64,000 bases of DNA from Streptomyces sp. 11x1 (lineage in GTDB: Bacteria; Actinomycetota; Actinomycetes; Streptomycetales; Streptomycetaceae): NCBI RefSeq assembly GCF_032598905.1, contig NZ_CP122458.1, forward strand, positions 744,001 to 808,000, written 5' to 3'. The notes under the pieces were generated by a model. The model saw nothing but the letters and a program-made list of their open reading frames with translations. It did not search any database and was not told the origin of the DNA. Position numbers and translations under genes: made by a program. Shown here piece by piece: positions 1 to 9,005 of the stretch. Each line of letters starts with the position of its first letter. Positions within the stretch are counted from its first letter, which is position 1.

Positions 1-81
1 CACCCGTCGCGCGCCGGCACTCCACGCGATCACCAGCCCCCTGGCGTCGACCGCGGCCGTGGCGACACCGTGCTCGCCCAT
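1..81 (-). CDS. PAS-domain protein, probable SpoIIE-type regulator (5' end only)
   Basis: Only the first 27 codons lie in the window; the gene runs off the left edge. ATG at 81 is preceded by a good Shine-Dalgarno (AAGGA). The visible peptide (start MGEHGVATAAVD, then GLVIAWSAGARRV) looks like the first strands of a PAS sensor domain as found at the N-terminus of Streptomyces PAS/GAF/PP2C phosphatases. The PAS assignment rests on the 'VIAWSAGARR' pattern; the phosphatase part is inferred from family habit and cannot be seen. Confidence 0.55.
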   Translation of the reverse strand, partial: MGEHGVATAAVDARGLVIAWSAGARRV

Positions 82-347
82 CGTTCCTTCTCTCCGTACG
101 ACCGGAGCCGTGGTCCCTAGGCTCACAGATCGACTGCGGGGCACTCTTCCAAGCTTCATTGTGCGCCGGACGCGCCAGGCGTGGCGCGCGACCACCCGGA
201 GCACCCGCGCTCCTACCCTGCCACGTCCCGTGCCTCCCGGATGCCCGCTTGCGACGTCGTCCGGCGGCCGCGCTCGCCTCGTGTCTCGCCGAGGAGGGTG
301 GTGGAGCCGGGTACTCGAGACATGGCGGCTCCGACCGCTGGACGACG

Positions 348-600
348 ACGAACAATCTGTTGGTCGAATTCACCGCAGGCGTGCGGCAGTCGAGGCGCAA
401 GGCCGGGAATCCGCCGTACCGGGGACTGGCGGACCAGGCGCACTGCTCGATCTCGACCCTCTCCTCCGCCGTGTCCGGACGGCGGCTGCCCACACTGGCG
501 GTGACACCGGCCTGCTGCCGTGCCGGTGCCGGGGACACCGAGGAGTGGCGGGAGCACCGGCGGGAGGCGCCCGAGCTGCTGGGCGAGGTGGCCCCCCGGG
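348..600 (+). pseudogene. XRE-type helix-turn-helix regulator, N-terminal relic
   Basis: Frame 3 encodes LVEFTAGVRQSRRKAGNPPY, then GLADQAH, SISTLSSAVSGRRLPTLAVT and a tail ending ELLGEV. This closely matches the N-terminal DNA-binding domain of the large Streptomyces XRE/WD40 and XRE/ATPase proteins (typically 'VEFxADLRRLRxxAGNPPYRELARRAHYSxxTLSxAAxGRRLPSL'). There is no credible start codon with a ribosome site, and the frame drifts into low-quality sequence after about 600. It is read as a broken remnant. Confidence 0.55.
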
Positions 601-727
601 GGCCGAACGGCGGCAGTACTTCCGCACTGGGCGTACCGTCCGCTCTGCGGGGATCGAGGGGATCGACGCGACCGGGCGCCCGAGTGCCGTCCGCTCGGCG
701 GGCCCGGCGGAGAGTGGGGACACCTTG

Positions 728-1651
728 GTGGAGTCGAAGGGCTGCGCGGCGGAGGCTCGGGGGCGGCGCCGCGGCCTGTTCGTCGGGTTGTGCACCTTGG
801 ACGTCGTGCAGCTCGTCGACCGGGTGCCGGGGGCGAACGAGAAACTGACGGCACGCGAGCAGTTGGTGGCGGCGGGCGGTCCCGCGGCGAACGCGGCGGT
901 CGCGTTCGCCCATCTGGGCGGTTCGGCCACCCTGCTCACGGCGATCGGCCGCCATGCGCTGGGGGCTGCCGTCACCGCGGACCTGGCCCGGCTGGGCGTG
1001 ACCGTGGTGGACCTGGCGGCCGACTCGGTCGAGCCGCCCGCCGTGTCGTCCGTGCTGGTGACCGCGTCGAGCGGCGACCGGGCCGTCGTCTCGACCAATG
1101 CGACGGGACACCGGGTCGACCCGCCGGACGACCTCGCCGCGCTGGTGGCGGCCTGCGACATCGTGGAGTTCGACGGCCACCACATGGGACTGGCCTTGGC
1201 CGCCGCCCGGGAGGCGCGGGCCGCCGGCCGTCGGACCGTGCTGGACGGCGGCAGCTGGAAGGCCGGGACGGAGCGGCTGTTGCCGTCGATCGACGTGGCC
1301 GTCTGCTCGGAGGACTTCCGCCCGCCCGGCACGGACACGCCGAGGAGCACGCCCGTCGACATCCTGCGGTTCCTGCGGGACCACGGGGTCTCCCGGTCGG
1401 CGGTCAGCCGGGGCGGGCGGTCCCTGATGTGGGCGGGCCCCGACGGCGGGGGCACCGTGGCCGTCCCCGCGGTACGGGTGGCGGACACGCTGGGCGCGGG
1501 TGACGTCCTGCACGGGGCCCTCGTCCACGGCCTCGCGGGGCACACCGTGTTGACGTCGGACGCTTTCGTCGAGGCCCTGCGCGAAGCGACGGCGGTGGCC
1601 TCGCGGGCGTGCGCGTCGTTCGGGACACGGGCGTGGCTGCGCGAGGGGTGA
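728..1651 (+). CDS. PfkB-family carbohydrate kinase
   Basis: 307 aa, the usual length for ribokinase/fructokinase-like kinases that phosphorylate a sugar hydroxyl with ATP. The N-terminal glycine-rich strand (GLFVGLCTLDVV), the 'AAGGPAANAAVAFAHLGG' substrate segment and the C-terminal 'ADTLGAGDVLHGAL' signature, which holds the catalytic Asp of GAGD, are all present. GTG at 728 (or TTG at 725) follows a GGGGA stretch; the frame is open further upstream but that part looks unlike the family. It stands alone, convergent with the hydrolase on the other strand. The sugar substrate cannot be told from sequence. Confidence 0.85.
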   Translation: MESKGCAAEARGRRRGLFVGLCTLDVVQLVDRVPGANEKLTAREQLVAAGGPAANAAVAFAHLGGSATLLTAIGRHALGAAVTADLARLGVTVVDLAADSVEPPAVSSVLVTASSGDRAVVSTNATGHRVDPPDDLAALVAACDIVEFDGHHMGLALAAAREARAAGRRTVLDGGSWKAGTERLLPSIDVAVCSEDFRPPGTDTPRSTPVDILRFLRDHGVSRSAVSRGGRSLMWAGPDGGGTVAVPAVRVADTLGAGDVLHGALVHGLAGHTVLTSDAFVEALREATAVASRACASFGTRAWLREG

Positions 1652-1654
1652 GCC

Positions 1655-1688
1655 GACGGCCGTGCCGGCGGTCGGCGCGCCGGCCGTC
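1655..1688. terminator. Hairpin between convergent genes
   Basis: GACGGCCG pairs with CGGCCGTC across a GC-rich loop just after the PfkB kinase stop, in the gap before the convergent hydrolase. There is no U-run, as is usual in Streptomyces. It could serve both strands. Confidence 0.45.
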
Positions 1689-1813
1689 AGCCCCGACCTC
1701 CCGCTCACCCGCGTCGGTCGACGCACCCGGTGAGGCCCGGACCCATGTTCCGAACCCGGCGGCCGGCCGCAACGCGGGCGCGAAGCCTACGCCCGCGGGA
1801 GGTACGAGGCCGG

Positions 1814-2797
1814 TCAGGAGGCCACGGTGGACGGGAGGGGGTGGACGGCCTGGGGAGCGGGGGCCGTCTCACGGACGACGGGAGGAGCGGGGGTCGTCTC
1901 ACGGACGACGGGGGAAGCGGGGGTCGTCTCACGGGCCGCCAGGCAGTCTTCGAGGAACGCGAGTGCGCGCAGATGGTAGGCGCGGGCGGCCCGTCCGAGG
2001 CTGATGTTGTGTCCGGCCCCCGGCTGACGCTCGACGCTCACCCGCGGGGCGGCCGTGAAGTGCGCGGCCAGATCGTCGAGGGCCTCGTCGTCATGGCGCC
2101 ACCAGCTCTCGTGCTCGGCGAAGGTCAGCCGTACCGGCACACGGACGCGGGGAGCCGTGGAGCGGAACAGCAGCGGCCAGCGGGCCAGTTCGGCCCGCTC
2201 CAGTGCGGGCACGGGCTCGACGATCGAGCCGCTCTCCCGGAAGGTGCCCGAGGGATAGAGCCGCAGCGGCCCCCAACTCCGCCGCAGTTGCCCGCCGTTG
2301 TGGGCGGTGGGCAGTTCGTGCGGCTCGACGGCGTACAGATGGCCGCAGCCGGAGATGTCGATCCCGAGCAGGTGCGGCGAGCCGGGGTCGGCGGCCGCGG
2401 TGAGGGCCACCTTGCCGCCGTAGGAGTGGGCGAGCAGGAACAGGCCGGCGCCCGTGTCGTGGCGGGAGGTGAAGTCGCGCAGCGCCGCGCGCAGCGAGAG
2501 AGCCTGTTCCGCCAGGCCCTGGCCCTCGGGCAGCCGGGCGGCGGAGTGCCGGTAGCCCGGCCGGTCGACGGCCAGGACGGTGTGGCCGAGGCTCGCCCCC
2601 AGGGTGAGCAGCGACTGCTGGGGATGGGCCCGGCAGTCGAAGTAGCCCGCGTTCATGCCGCCGCCGTGCACCGCGACCACGACGGCGCGCGGGGAGCCGC
2701 CGGGCGGCTCGCTGAGCAGCGCGGAGAGCGGCAGTCCGGCCGCGTCCAGGGTGATCCGGCGTGCCCCGTGCGGGGACTCGTGGGCCGGTCCGGTCAT
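1814..2797 (-). CDS. Alpha/beta hydrolase
   Basis: 327 aa. The start at 2797 has a strong ribosome site (GGAGGAGAAC). An oxyanion-hole segment 'VAVHGGGMNAGYF', the nucleophile elbow 'LLAHSYGGKVAL' and a late His in 'GAGHNISLG' fit the serine hydrolase fold and triad. It is probably cytoplasmic, since no signal peptide is seen. The C-terminal ~35 residues are a tandem repeat (RETTPASPVV, RETTPAPPVV, RETAPAP) that is not part of the fold. The substrate is unknown; esterase or lipase-like activity is the safe guess. Confidence 0.8.
   Translation of the reverse strand: MTGPAHESPHGARRITLDAAGLPLSALLSEPPGGSPRAVVVAVHGGGMNAGYFDCRAHPQQSLLTLGASLGHTVLAVDRPGYRHSAARLPEGQGLAEQALSLRAALRDFTSRHDTGAGLFLLAHSYGGKVALTAAADPGSPHLLGIDISGCGHLYAVEPHELPTAHNGGQLRRSWGPLRLYPSGTFRESGSIVEPVPALERAELARWPLLFRSTAPRVRVPVRLTFAEHESWWRHDDEALDDLAAHFTAAPRVSVERQPGAGHNISLGRAARAYHLRALAFLEDCLAARETTPASPVVRETTPAPPVVRETAPAPQAVHPLPSTVAS
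1857..1936. repeat. 30-bp tandem repeat in the hydrolase 3' end
   Basis: About 2.7 copies of a 30-bp unit containing GTCTCACGGACGACGGG start at 1857, 1887 and 1917. They encode the repeated RET(T/A)PA tail of the hydrolase. The 30-bp period keeps frame, so copy-number change would only lengthen or shorten the tail. Confidence 0.85.
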
Positions 2798-2912
2798 GGG
2801 CGTTCTCCTCCGTGGCTCAGTGTCGGCGGGTACCTGCGGCCACCGGCCGAGGTCAGGGTCCCCCGTCCCGCCGATGCCCGCACCCGGGCCGCCGCGGGCG
2901 GGTGAACGAGCG

Positions 2913-3209
2913 TCACGAAACGGGCGCCGCCCATTCCACGAACTGGACGACCACACCGCTGGGGTCGGTGATCTGGAAGAGGCGCTCGCCCCAGGGCTCT
3001 TCCCGCAGCGGCAGGGTGATGTCGACGCCCGCGGCCCGGGGCCTGTCCTCTTCGAGATCGATGCCCGAGTCGAGGGTGAACGCGAGGACGAGCCCGTCGG
3101 CGCGCTGGTCGCGCTGATCGGCCGGCCGGACCTCCGTGCCGCGACGCAGCAGGACGATATCGGCGGCGGCGTCGGAACGGCCCAGGAAGGAGAAGCCGTC
3201 TGCCGCCAT
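2913..3209 (-). CDS. Truncated VOC (glyoxalase-fold) protein
   Basis: 98 aa from ATG 3209. The C-terminal half is good VOC sequence ('RAAGVDITLPLREEPWGERL', 'FQITDPSGVVVQFVEW', with the metal-ligand Glu position near the end). A complete single-module VOC protein is about 120-140 aa and begins with a strand-helix unit holding the first His ligand; that unit is missing here. The break lies close to the equally truncated TetR gene on the other strand, so a deletion seems to have removed the start of both. Probably non-functional. Confidence 0.55.
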   Translation of the reverse strand: MAADGFSFLGRSDAAADIVLLRRGTEVRPADQRDQRADGLVLAFTLDSGIDLEEDRPRAAGVDITLPLREEPWGERLFQITDPSGVVVQFVEWAAPVS

Positions 3210-3244
3210 GCGCTCCCCCTCGAAAGGAACCGCGTGCAGATCAA

Positions 3245-3735
3245 TGCCTCCACCGCAACTACTTCCCGCGCAAGGAGGACATGGCCGTCGACCATCAGGA
3301 CGCGTTCGTCGCGGGCCTGGCCGAGGCCGTGCGCGCCCGTCCCGCCGGGGAGTCCGCCCTCTGCGCGCTGCGCCGCGCCTTCGAGGCCGGGGTCGCCACC
3401 CAGGACCCGGGCATCGGTTTCGCCGGCCCGGGCTTCTCCCGGACGGTCCATGAGAGTCCGACCCTCTCGGCCTGCCTGCGCACCCTGCACGACCGGCGCG
3501 AGGACGCACTCGCCATCGCACCAGCCGAGGCCACCGGCTCCTCCCCCGAGGACATCACCGCGCGCACCGCCGCGGCCCTCCTCTCCGCGATGCGCCGCGT
3601 CCTGATTCCACCGCGTCCAGGAGCTGCCCCTCGCCGGCCGCTCGAACGACGACATCCCCGCAGTCGTCGCGAGCGAAACCGCCGATGCGTTCGGCCTGCT
3701 GGAACCGGCCCTCCGGCAGCTACGCGGTGGCCTGA
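3245..3735 (+). pseudogene. TetR-family regulator lacking its DNA-binding domain
   Basis: The frame begins inside the family with 'LHRNYFPRKEDMAVDHQD', the end of a TetR helix-turn-helix (usual 'TLxxYFPxKED'), and continues with the ligand-binding region (FVAGLAEAVRARPAGESAL, 'DITARTAAALLSAM'). Around 3600-3606 it shifts frame to 'FHRVQELPLAGRSNDDI' and 'ETADAFGLLEPAL'. So it has both an N-terminal deletion and a frameshift. It was probably the divergent regulator of the neighbouring VOC gene. Confidence 0.7.
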
Positions 3736-4469
3736 GCGCCACCGCCCGAGCCGGGACGGCGGCGGCGCGGGCGCCCATGTCGGCGGCGGGGCTCCGGCGC
3801 GCACAGCAGCCAGGCGGTGAGGGCCGTGGCGAGAACGGCCGCCCACCGCACATGCGCGTCGTCCCAGCGGGGATCGAGCGGGGACACGAAGAGGGCGAAG
3901 CGGGGCGGCAGGAGGACACCCGCCATGATCGGGAGCGCCAGTACGGCGCCGGCCACGGCGGGCCCCGGTGCGCGTACCTGGCTGAACCGCACCGCCGCGG
4001 CGGCAAGGGCGAGCGCCGCGGCGCACAGGGCGGCGGCCTCGACGGTCACCGCACCCGACGGCAGCGCGGCCCGGCGCGCGGGATCGGCGCCGGCCCGTGC
4101 GACGGCCAGGACCGCCGTCCACCACACCACGACCGCCGGGAACACGACGGCCGCACGCAGCGCCTGGCGCAGCGGACGCGGCACGGGCGGGACGCCGGTG
4201 GTGTGCCGGGCCGGATCGTCCAGGACGAAGGCGGTCCCCACCGCCCCGCACAGCGCCGCCATCCGCACCACATCGACCAGCACCTCCGCGGGGAGGCCCA
4301 GGGAGAGCAGGGCCGGTACGGCGGCGATGACCAGCCCCAGTGCCCAGCCGGCGGCAGCCGTCCTCCACGGCAGCGACCGCGCCGTGGGCCGCAGCAGCGC
4401 CACGACCACCGGAAGCCGCCGACCGTCGCGCACCAGAGGCTTCGCCATGCGCACGGAATCTCGCGTCAT
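3720..4469 (-). CDS. Polytopic membrane protein of the ABC exporter operon
   Basis: 249 aa with about six hydrophobic segments, for example GWALGLVIAAVPALLSLGL, 'AALCAAALALAAAAV' and 'AVAGAVLALPIMAGVLL', and a basic C-terminal tail. ATG 4469 overlaps the stop of the upstream permease gene by ATGA, so it is translated by coupling as the last gene of the sigma/anti-sigma/ABC operon. It is probably a second permease or accessory subunit. No domain was recognised beyond membrane topology. Confidence 0.65.
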   Translation of the reverse strand: MTRDSVRMAKPLVRDGRRLPVVVALLRPTARSLPWRTAAAGWALGLVIAAVPALLSLGLPAEVLVDVVRMAALCGAVGTAFVLDDPARHTTGVPPVPRPLRQALRAAVVFPAVVVWWTAVLAVARAGADPARRAALPSGAVTVEAAALCAAALALAAAAVRFSQVRAPGPAVAGAVLALPIMAGVLLPPRFALFVSPLDPRWDDAHVRWAAVLATALTAWLLCAPEPRRRHGRPRRRRPGSGGGAQATA

Positions 4470-6016
4470 GCGCACTGGTACTCCCGGTCGTCGGCGGTCT
4501 CGGCCGGTGCGGTGACGCCGAGCAGGGCCGCGGCACGGTCGGTGGTCGTACCGGGAGCGGCCAGCTCCGCCCAGGACGCCTTCACCGCGCGCTCCACCTC
4601 TCCCCGAGGCCGCGCGAACAGAGCCTGGACGACAGCGAGTTCGCGGCCCCGCAGGGGGACGGCGGTCGCGGGGGCGTGGATCACTCCGGGACTGTTGTGG
4701 TCGTCGCCGGTCCTCTCGAACACGGCCTCGCCGTCCCGGGTGGCCTGGACCGCCAGCCACACCACCAGAACGCCCCGCGCGTCGCAGTACGCTCCCTCGT
4801 AGCGCTCGTGCCCGACGACGAGGCCCCGGGCGACGCCCGCCGCGAACTCCAGTTCCCGTTCACCGCCCCACGCGGTGGTGGCCGTCACCTCACCGGGCGC
4901 GGCGGGCGCGAGCTCCCTGACGCCCGACGGCCCGTCGAGCGCGGCGACCCGCTGCCGTACGGTCAGTGCCCGCTCCGCGTCCGGTGCGCCGGCCAGCGCT
5001 CGCACCCGGTCGGTGACCCGGGCCCACTCGTCGATCCAGGGGGTGAACTCGGGGAAGGCGCAGTACGTCGTGGTCCCGTGCCGCTCGCAGTCCTGCACCT
5101 TCGCCGGGTCACGGGTCGCCAACTCCCGGGCCGCGCGCACCGCGTCCGAGGGCGCCATGCCCTGGAGGACGACGGCCAGCACGGTCACGCCGAGTGCGCC
5201 CAGGGCGGTGGCCCGAACCGCGCGCGTACGGCCCCCGCTCAGCAGCACCGCACCCGCCGTCACCAGGACCGCGAGCGCCAGCAGATACAGCGCGTGGCCC
5301 GCAGCCGGCCTGCCCAGCAGGTCGGACGGCAGCGGCCGGGCACCCTCGTCGAACACCACGGGGGCCAGTCCGCGCAGCCAGGCCGGGCTGCTGGAGTCGG
5401 CGACGAAGACCACGGTGAGCGCCAGGACGGCGACCACGGCCAGCGGGGCGACGAACGCCGACCGGGCGACCCGGGCGAGCAGCACTCCCACGGCGCCGGG
5501 CAGGAGGATCAGCAGCGGACCGGTCGCCAGCTCGGCCACCGAACCGCGGCCGACCGCCCCGGGTTTCAGCGCTGCCGCCGTGAACTGTCCGGCCACGATC
5601 AGCGCTCCCACCAGGACGGTCGGCAGCACGGACAGCACATGGGCGACCGTGCGCCGCCACGGCTGCAGGACCAGCACCGAGAAGGACGCGTCCGTGCCGC
5701 GCCGGTGGGAGCGGAGCAGCGCCAGATTCACCGCGATCAGCACCGCCAGCCCGAGCAGCAGCTGTCCGAACTGGGTCTCGCGGTCGATGTCCTGGAGGAC
5801 CGGATGGGCGTCCTCCGGCTCGGCGCCGGGCCACAGGACGAGGGTCAGATACGCCAACAGGGCGATCAGCACGAGGGGGTGGAGCAGCAGACGCCGTGCC
5901 TCGACCCGGGCGAGCGCGAGCATGGCCCGTCGGCCGCCCCGGACCCGTACCGGATCCGGCTTCGGTCGCGGCGTCGGCTTCGGGGCGGTCGCGCGGCTGC
6001 CGGTGATGGCCGTCAT
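4466..6016 (-). CDS. ABC transporter permease
   Basis: 516 aa, ABC-2-like architecture. A first membrane segment (LLLHPLVLIALLAYLTLVLW) is followed by a group of five or six more up to about residue 290, then a ~200-residue soluble C-terminal region with two Cys (DCERHGTTTYC) likely exposed outside the membrane. ATG 6016 overlaps the ATPase stop by ATGA. With the ATPase it should form an exporter; the cargo is unknown. Confidence 0.75.
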   Translation of the reverse strand: MTAITGSRATAPKPTPRPKPDPVRVRGGRRAMLALARVEARRLLLHPLVLIALLAYLTLVLWPGAEPEDAHPVLQDIDRETQFGQLLLGLAVLIAVNLALLRSHRRGTDASFSVLVLQPWRRTVAHVLSVLPTVLVGALIVAGQFTAAALKPGAVGRGSVAELATGPLLILLPGAVGVLLARVARSAFVAPLAVVAVLALTVVFVADSSSPAWLRGLAPVVFDEGARPLPSDLLGRPAAGHALYLLALAVLVTAGAVLLSGGRTRAVRATALGALGVTVLAVVLQGMAPSDAVRAARELATRDPAKVQDCERHGTTTYCAFPEFTPWIDEWARVTDRVRALAGAPDAERALTVRQRVAALDGPSGVRELAPAAPGEVTATTAWGGERELEFAAGVARGLVVGHERYEGAYCDARGVLVVWLAVQATRDGEAVFERTGDDHNSPGVIHAPATAVPLRGRELAVVQALFARPRGEVERAVKASWAELAAPGTTTDRAAALLGVTAPAETADDREYQCA

Positions 6017-6879
6017 GCCGTCACCTCCGCCACCGGGTCGCCGCCGAGCGTCAGCAGATAGCCGTCCTCCAGCGTCGGTTCGACGAGCCGGGCGCCCTCG
6101 GGCGGATCCCCTACGTTGCGGAACTCGCCCGTCCCGGTGCGCCATCCGGCTCTGGCGCCCGGCTGCCGTTGCCCGCTGTGCCACACCCGGCCGTCCGCCA
6201 CCGCCGTCAGCTCGGCGGCCGTACCGTCGAACCGGACGCGGCCCTTGTCCATCACCACCACCCGGTGGCACAGCATCGCCACGTCCTCGGTCTGGTGGGT
6301 GGACAGCAGCACCGTCCGGCCCTCGCCGGCCTCCGCGATCAACTCCCGGAACCGCATGCGCTGTTCGGGGTCCAGGCCGACCGTGGGCTCGTCCAGGACG
6401 AGGAAGCCGGGGTCGCCGACCAGGGCCGCCGCGAGGGCGACGCGCTGTCGCATGCCGCCGGAGAGCCGCCGTATCCGCTTGCCGCGCTCGCTCGCGAGTC
6501 CGACCGCGTCCAGGACCCGGCGAGCCTCGGTGTGCCGGGCGCGACGGTCGGTCAGTTCCTTGAGGATGGCCACGTAGTCGATGAACTCGAAGGCGGTGAA
6601 GTCCGGGTGAAATCCTGGGTTCTGCGGCAGGTAGCCCAGGGTCCTGCGCGCGTTCTGCCGTCCGTGGACCGTGCTCGGATCGTGCCCGAGGACGGTGAAC
6701 GCGCCGTGGTCGGGGGGCGTCGCCGTCGCCAGGATTCGCAGCAGCGTCGTCTTGCCCGCGCCGTTCGGGCCGAGCAGTCCCGTCACCCCTTCGGTGAACC
6801 GCAGCGTCACGTCGTCCACCGCTCTCGTACCGCGATAGCTCAGGGTCAGCCCGGCGGCCGAGACCGTGGGTCGTGTCAT
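6013..6879 (-). CDS. ABC transporter ATP-binding protein
   Basis: 288 aa. Walker A 'GLLGPNGAGKTTLLRIL', Q-loop 'LGYLPQNPGF', signature 'LSGGMRQRVALAAALV', Walker B 'FLVLDEPTVGLDPEQ' and the switch His in 'LLSTHQTEDV' are all intact. It belongs to the drug/natriuretic-type exporter ATPases. The start at 6879 has the ribosome site GGAGGCTGTC. It lies 20 bp downstream of the anti-sigma gene and overlaps the permease gene. Confidence 0.9.
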   Translation of the reverse strand: MTRPTVSAAGLTLSYRGTRAVDDVTLRFTEGVTGLLGPNGAGKTTLLRILATATPPDHGAFTVLGHDPSTVHGRQNARRTLGYLPQNPGFHPDFTAFEFIDYVAILKELTDRRARHTEARRVLDAVGLASERGKRIRRLSGGMRQRVALAAALVGDPGFLVLDEPTVGLDPEQRMRFRELIAEAGEGRTVLLSTHQTEDVAMLCHRVVVMDKGRVRFDGTAAELTAVADGRVWHSGQRQPGARAGWRTGTGEFRNVGDPPEGARLVEPTLEDGYLLTLGGDPVAEVTA

Positions 6880-6899
6880 GACAGCCTCCAGGCTGTGGA

Positions 6900-7748
6900 T
6901 CAGAGGGATCGAGAACGTCGGAGGGAGCGGAGGGAAGGGCCCTGGGCGCAGCCGCTGTCGAAGCGGTCCCGTGCCGCCACCAGCAGCACCGACGCCAGCA
7001 CCGCGATACCGGCCGCCGCGCCCTGGCCCTGCGCGGTGAAGGGCAGCGGCGTCCCGGACGCCAGCAGTCGGCTCAGCACCACCAGGGCGGTCCAGCCGGC
7101 CCCGACCAGCACGGGCGCGAGGACGGGGCCGAGCCGGGCGGTCAGCGCGACGCCCGTCGCGGTCAGCGCGAGCGCCGGCAGCAGCCAGCCGAGCGCCGCC
7201 AGGCCGTACGACGGCAGGGCCAGACTCGCCAGCGCGCTGAGCGCCGTCGTCGTCGCCAGCACGGCGACCGCCCGCACCATCAGCAGGCGGAAGGTGTGCA
7301 TCGGCGCGACCACGGCCGTCTCGTACGTCGGGTCGAGCCCCGGCCCGAAGGAGACCGCGACCCCCGCGAGTGGCAGCAGCGGCGCCGTGGCCAGGAGCAT
7401 CAGCGGTGACGCGGCCAGGCCCACGCCGACCGCGAGCAGCAGCGTGAGCACCACGGCGCCGAGCCAGGAGCGGCGCAGCACCGGAGTGGCGGCGAGCAGC
7501 CGCGCGGTGTGGTCGGCCACCCCCAGCCGGATCAGCGACGACTCGACGGGTCCGGGCCTCGGGGCGTCCAGCGCGGCTTCCAGCCGGGCCCAGCCCGCGC
7601 TGATCTCGGCGGGCGGGACGTGGGCCGAGAGGGCGGCCCGGCAGTCGGCGCAGGCCGCGAGGTGCGTCTCGACGGACCACAGCCGGGGGGCCGCGAGCGT
7701 TCCGCGGGCGTAGCCCCGCAGGTCCTCGTCGTCGGCGTGCCAGCTCAT
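6900..7748 (-). CDS. Zinc-finger anti-sigma factor, membrane-bound
   Basis: 282 aa. The N-terminus carries the zinc anti-sigma motif H29-x3-C33-x2-C36 (VETHLAACADCRAALS), followed by about six hydrophobic helices. It should hold the ECF sigma factor encoded just upstream at the membrane; its start overlaps the sigma stop by ATGA. The multi-pass C-terminal part, unlike the usual single-pass anti-sigma, could itself be a sensor or work with the downstream ABC exporter. Confidence 0.8.
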   Translation of the reverse strand: MSWHADDEDLRGYARGTLAAPRLWSVETHLAACADCRAALSAHVPPAEISAGWARLEAALDAPRPGPVESSLIRLGVADHTARLLAATPVLRRSWLGAVVLTLLLAVGVGLAASPLMLLATAPLLPLAGVAVSFGPGLDPTYETAVVAPMHTFRLLMVRAVAVLATTTALSALASLALPSYGLAALGWLLPALALTATGVALTARLGPVLAPVLVGAGWTALVVLSRLLASGTPLPFTAQGQGAAAGIAVLASVLLVAARDRFDSGCAQGPSLRSLRRSRSL

Positions 7749-8296
7749 GTGAGGCCCTCCCGCAGTTGCTTCCGGGCGCGCATGGCCCGGGTCTTGACCG
7801 TGCCCGGGGGAATGCCGAGCAGGACCGCCGCCTCACGTGTCGTCAGGCCGTCGATCACGGTGGCCTGGAGGACCGCCCGCAGTTCCGGGGAGAGTCCTGC
7901 GAGTGAGCCGGCGAGGTCGCCGTGCTGCACCCGGGCCAGCACCTGTTCCTCGGCCGACGCCTCATCACGCTGCCGCAGCCGGGCGAGTATCTGGCGCAGT
8001 CGGCTCCGGGCCCCGTCGCCCCGCAGCGCGTCCACCAGCCGCCGCGACCCGATGCGCCACAGCCAGCCGGCCACGTCGCCTTCACGGTGGTAGCGGGCGG
8101 CTCCCCGCCAGACGTCGAGGAACGTCTCCTGTACGACGTCGTCGACCAGCACCGGGTCGGCGCACCGTCCGCGCAGCCGCAGCACGAGCCAGGGCGCGTA
8201 CCGGCGGTACAGCTCCTCGAAGGCGCGACGATCCCCGTCCGCGACCGCCCGCAACAGCTCGGCGTCGCCCGGACTCCCCCGTTTCAATTCGCTCAC
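7745..8296 (-). CDS. ECF RNA polymerase sigma factor
   Basis: 183 aa. Region 2 (FEELYRRYAPWLVLRLRGRC, 'VDDVVQETFLDVWRGA', 'VAGWLWRIGSRRLVDALR') and region 4 ('LTTREAAVLLGIPPGTVKTR') are complete. The start is GTG 8296, behind a GGGGG run. First gene of a five-gene operon (sigma, anti-sigma, ATPase, permease, membrane protein), a layout that usually means sigma-controlled export in response to envelope or drug stress. Target promoters cannot be deduced here. Confidence 0.9.
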   Translation of the reverse strand: MSELKRGSPGDAELLRAVADGDRRAFEELYRRYAPWLVLRLRGRCADPVLVDDVVQETFLDVWRGAARYHREGDVAGWLWRIGSRRLVDALRGDGARSRLRQILARLRQRDEASAEEQVLARVQHGDLAGSLAGLSPELRAVLQATVIDGLTTREAAVLLGIPPGTVKTRAMRARKQLREGLT

Positions 8297-8585
8297 ACCC
8301 CCTCATCGGACGAGGTGCCCCCAACGGTTCACACCGCGACGAACGAGGTTCCCCGGAACGGGAGTCGACCATGATGAACGACTCCCGCACGAGGGGTGCG
8401 GCTCGTTTCGATTGCGACGCCGATCAAGCTGCCTCGTCGGCCGCCCGGTCGTCGGTCTTCGCCGCCACCGATATCTCGCTCGACGGACAGACCGGCTTGC
8501 TCATCGGACCCGAGGCCCGGCCTGCTCCCGCCTTCCGCGGCGCCGACGACCCCCAGACCACCTCCGGGCCGCGTACCGTGCGGCG

Positions 8586-8984
8586 ATGACCCGGCACGGG
8601 CCGGCGGACCTGGCCCGGATCGAGCGCTCCGGCTACTCGGAGGAGGGCGGCTACCGGGGCGCGATGGCGCTGCTCACCTCCGCGCGCCCGCCCACGGCGA
8701 TCTTCGCGGGCGCGGACGTCGCCGCGACGGGCGCCTTCCGGGCCGCCGCCGAGCTGGACCTGCGCGTCCCCGAGGACCTGTCGCTGGCCGGCTACAACAA
8801 CACCTCGGTCGCCGCGCTGGCCCCGGTGAGCGTGACCAGCGTCGACCAGGCGGGCACGATGATGGGCGAGACCGCGGCCCGCCTGCTCCTGGAACGCATC
8901 GAGGGACGCCGCGACCGGGCCGTGGTCATGGCGTCCACCCCCCACCTGATACCACGCGGGAGCAGCGGTCCACCACGCCGCTGA
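8586..8984 (+). pseudogene. LacI-family regulator, C-terminal fragment
   Basis: In-frame from ATG 8586, the peptide 'SEEGGYRGAMALLTSARPPT', 'AIFAGADVAATGAFRAAAEL', 'VPEDLSLAGYNNTSVAALAP' and 'VTSVDQAGTMMGETAARLLL' is the second half of the periplasmic-binding-like sensor domain of LacI regulators. The helix-turn-helix and first half are missing upstream, where no matching sequence is visible. It ends with a normal stop. Likely a dead remnant of a sugar-operon repressor. Confidence 0.75.
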
Positions 8985-9005
8985 CCGCGTCACGCGCCGA
9001 TGAGT

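Noticed and set aside
59..727. N-terminal extension of the PfkB kinase frame
   Set aside because: The frame is open but encodes Arg/Gly-rich sequence unlike any kinase; the family begins at ~770, and an XRE relic is readable in another frame over the same bases.
8297..8365. ECF-type autoregulated promoter (GGAAC ... CGTT) before the sigma gene
   Set aside because: GGAAC and CGTT are present on the minus strand but 21 bp apart, too far for the usual 16-17 bp. The GTTCCCCGGAAC dyad there is noted only as a curiosity.
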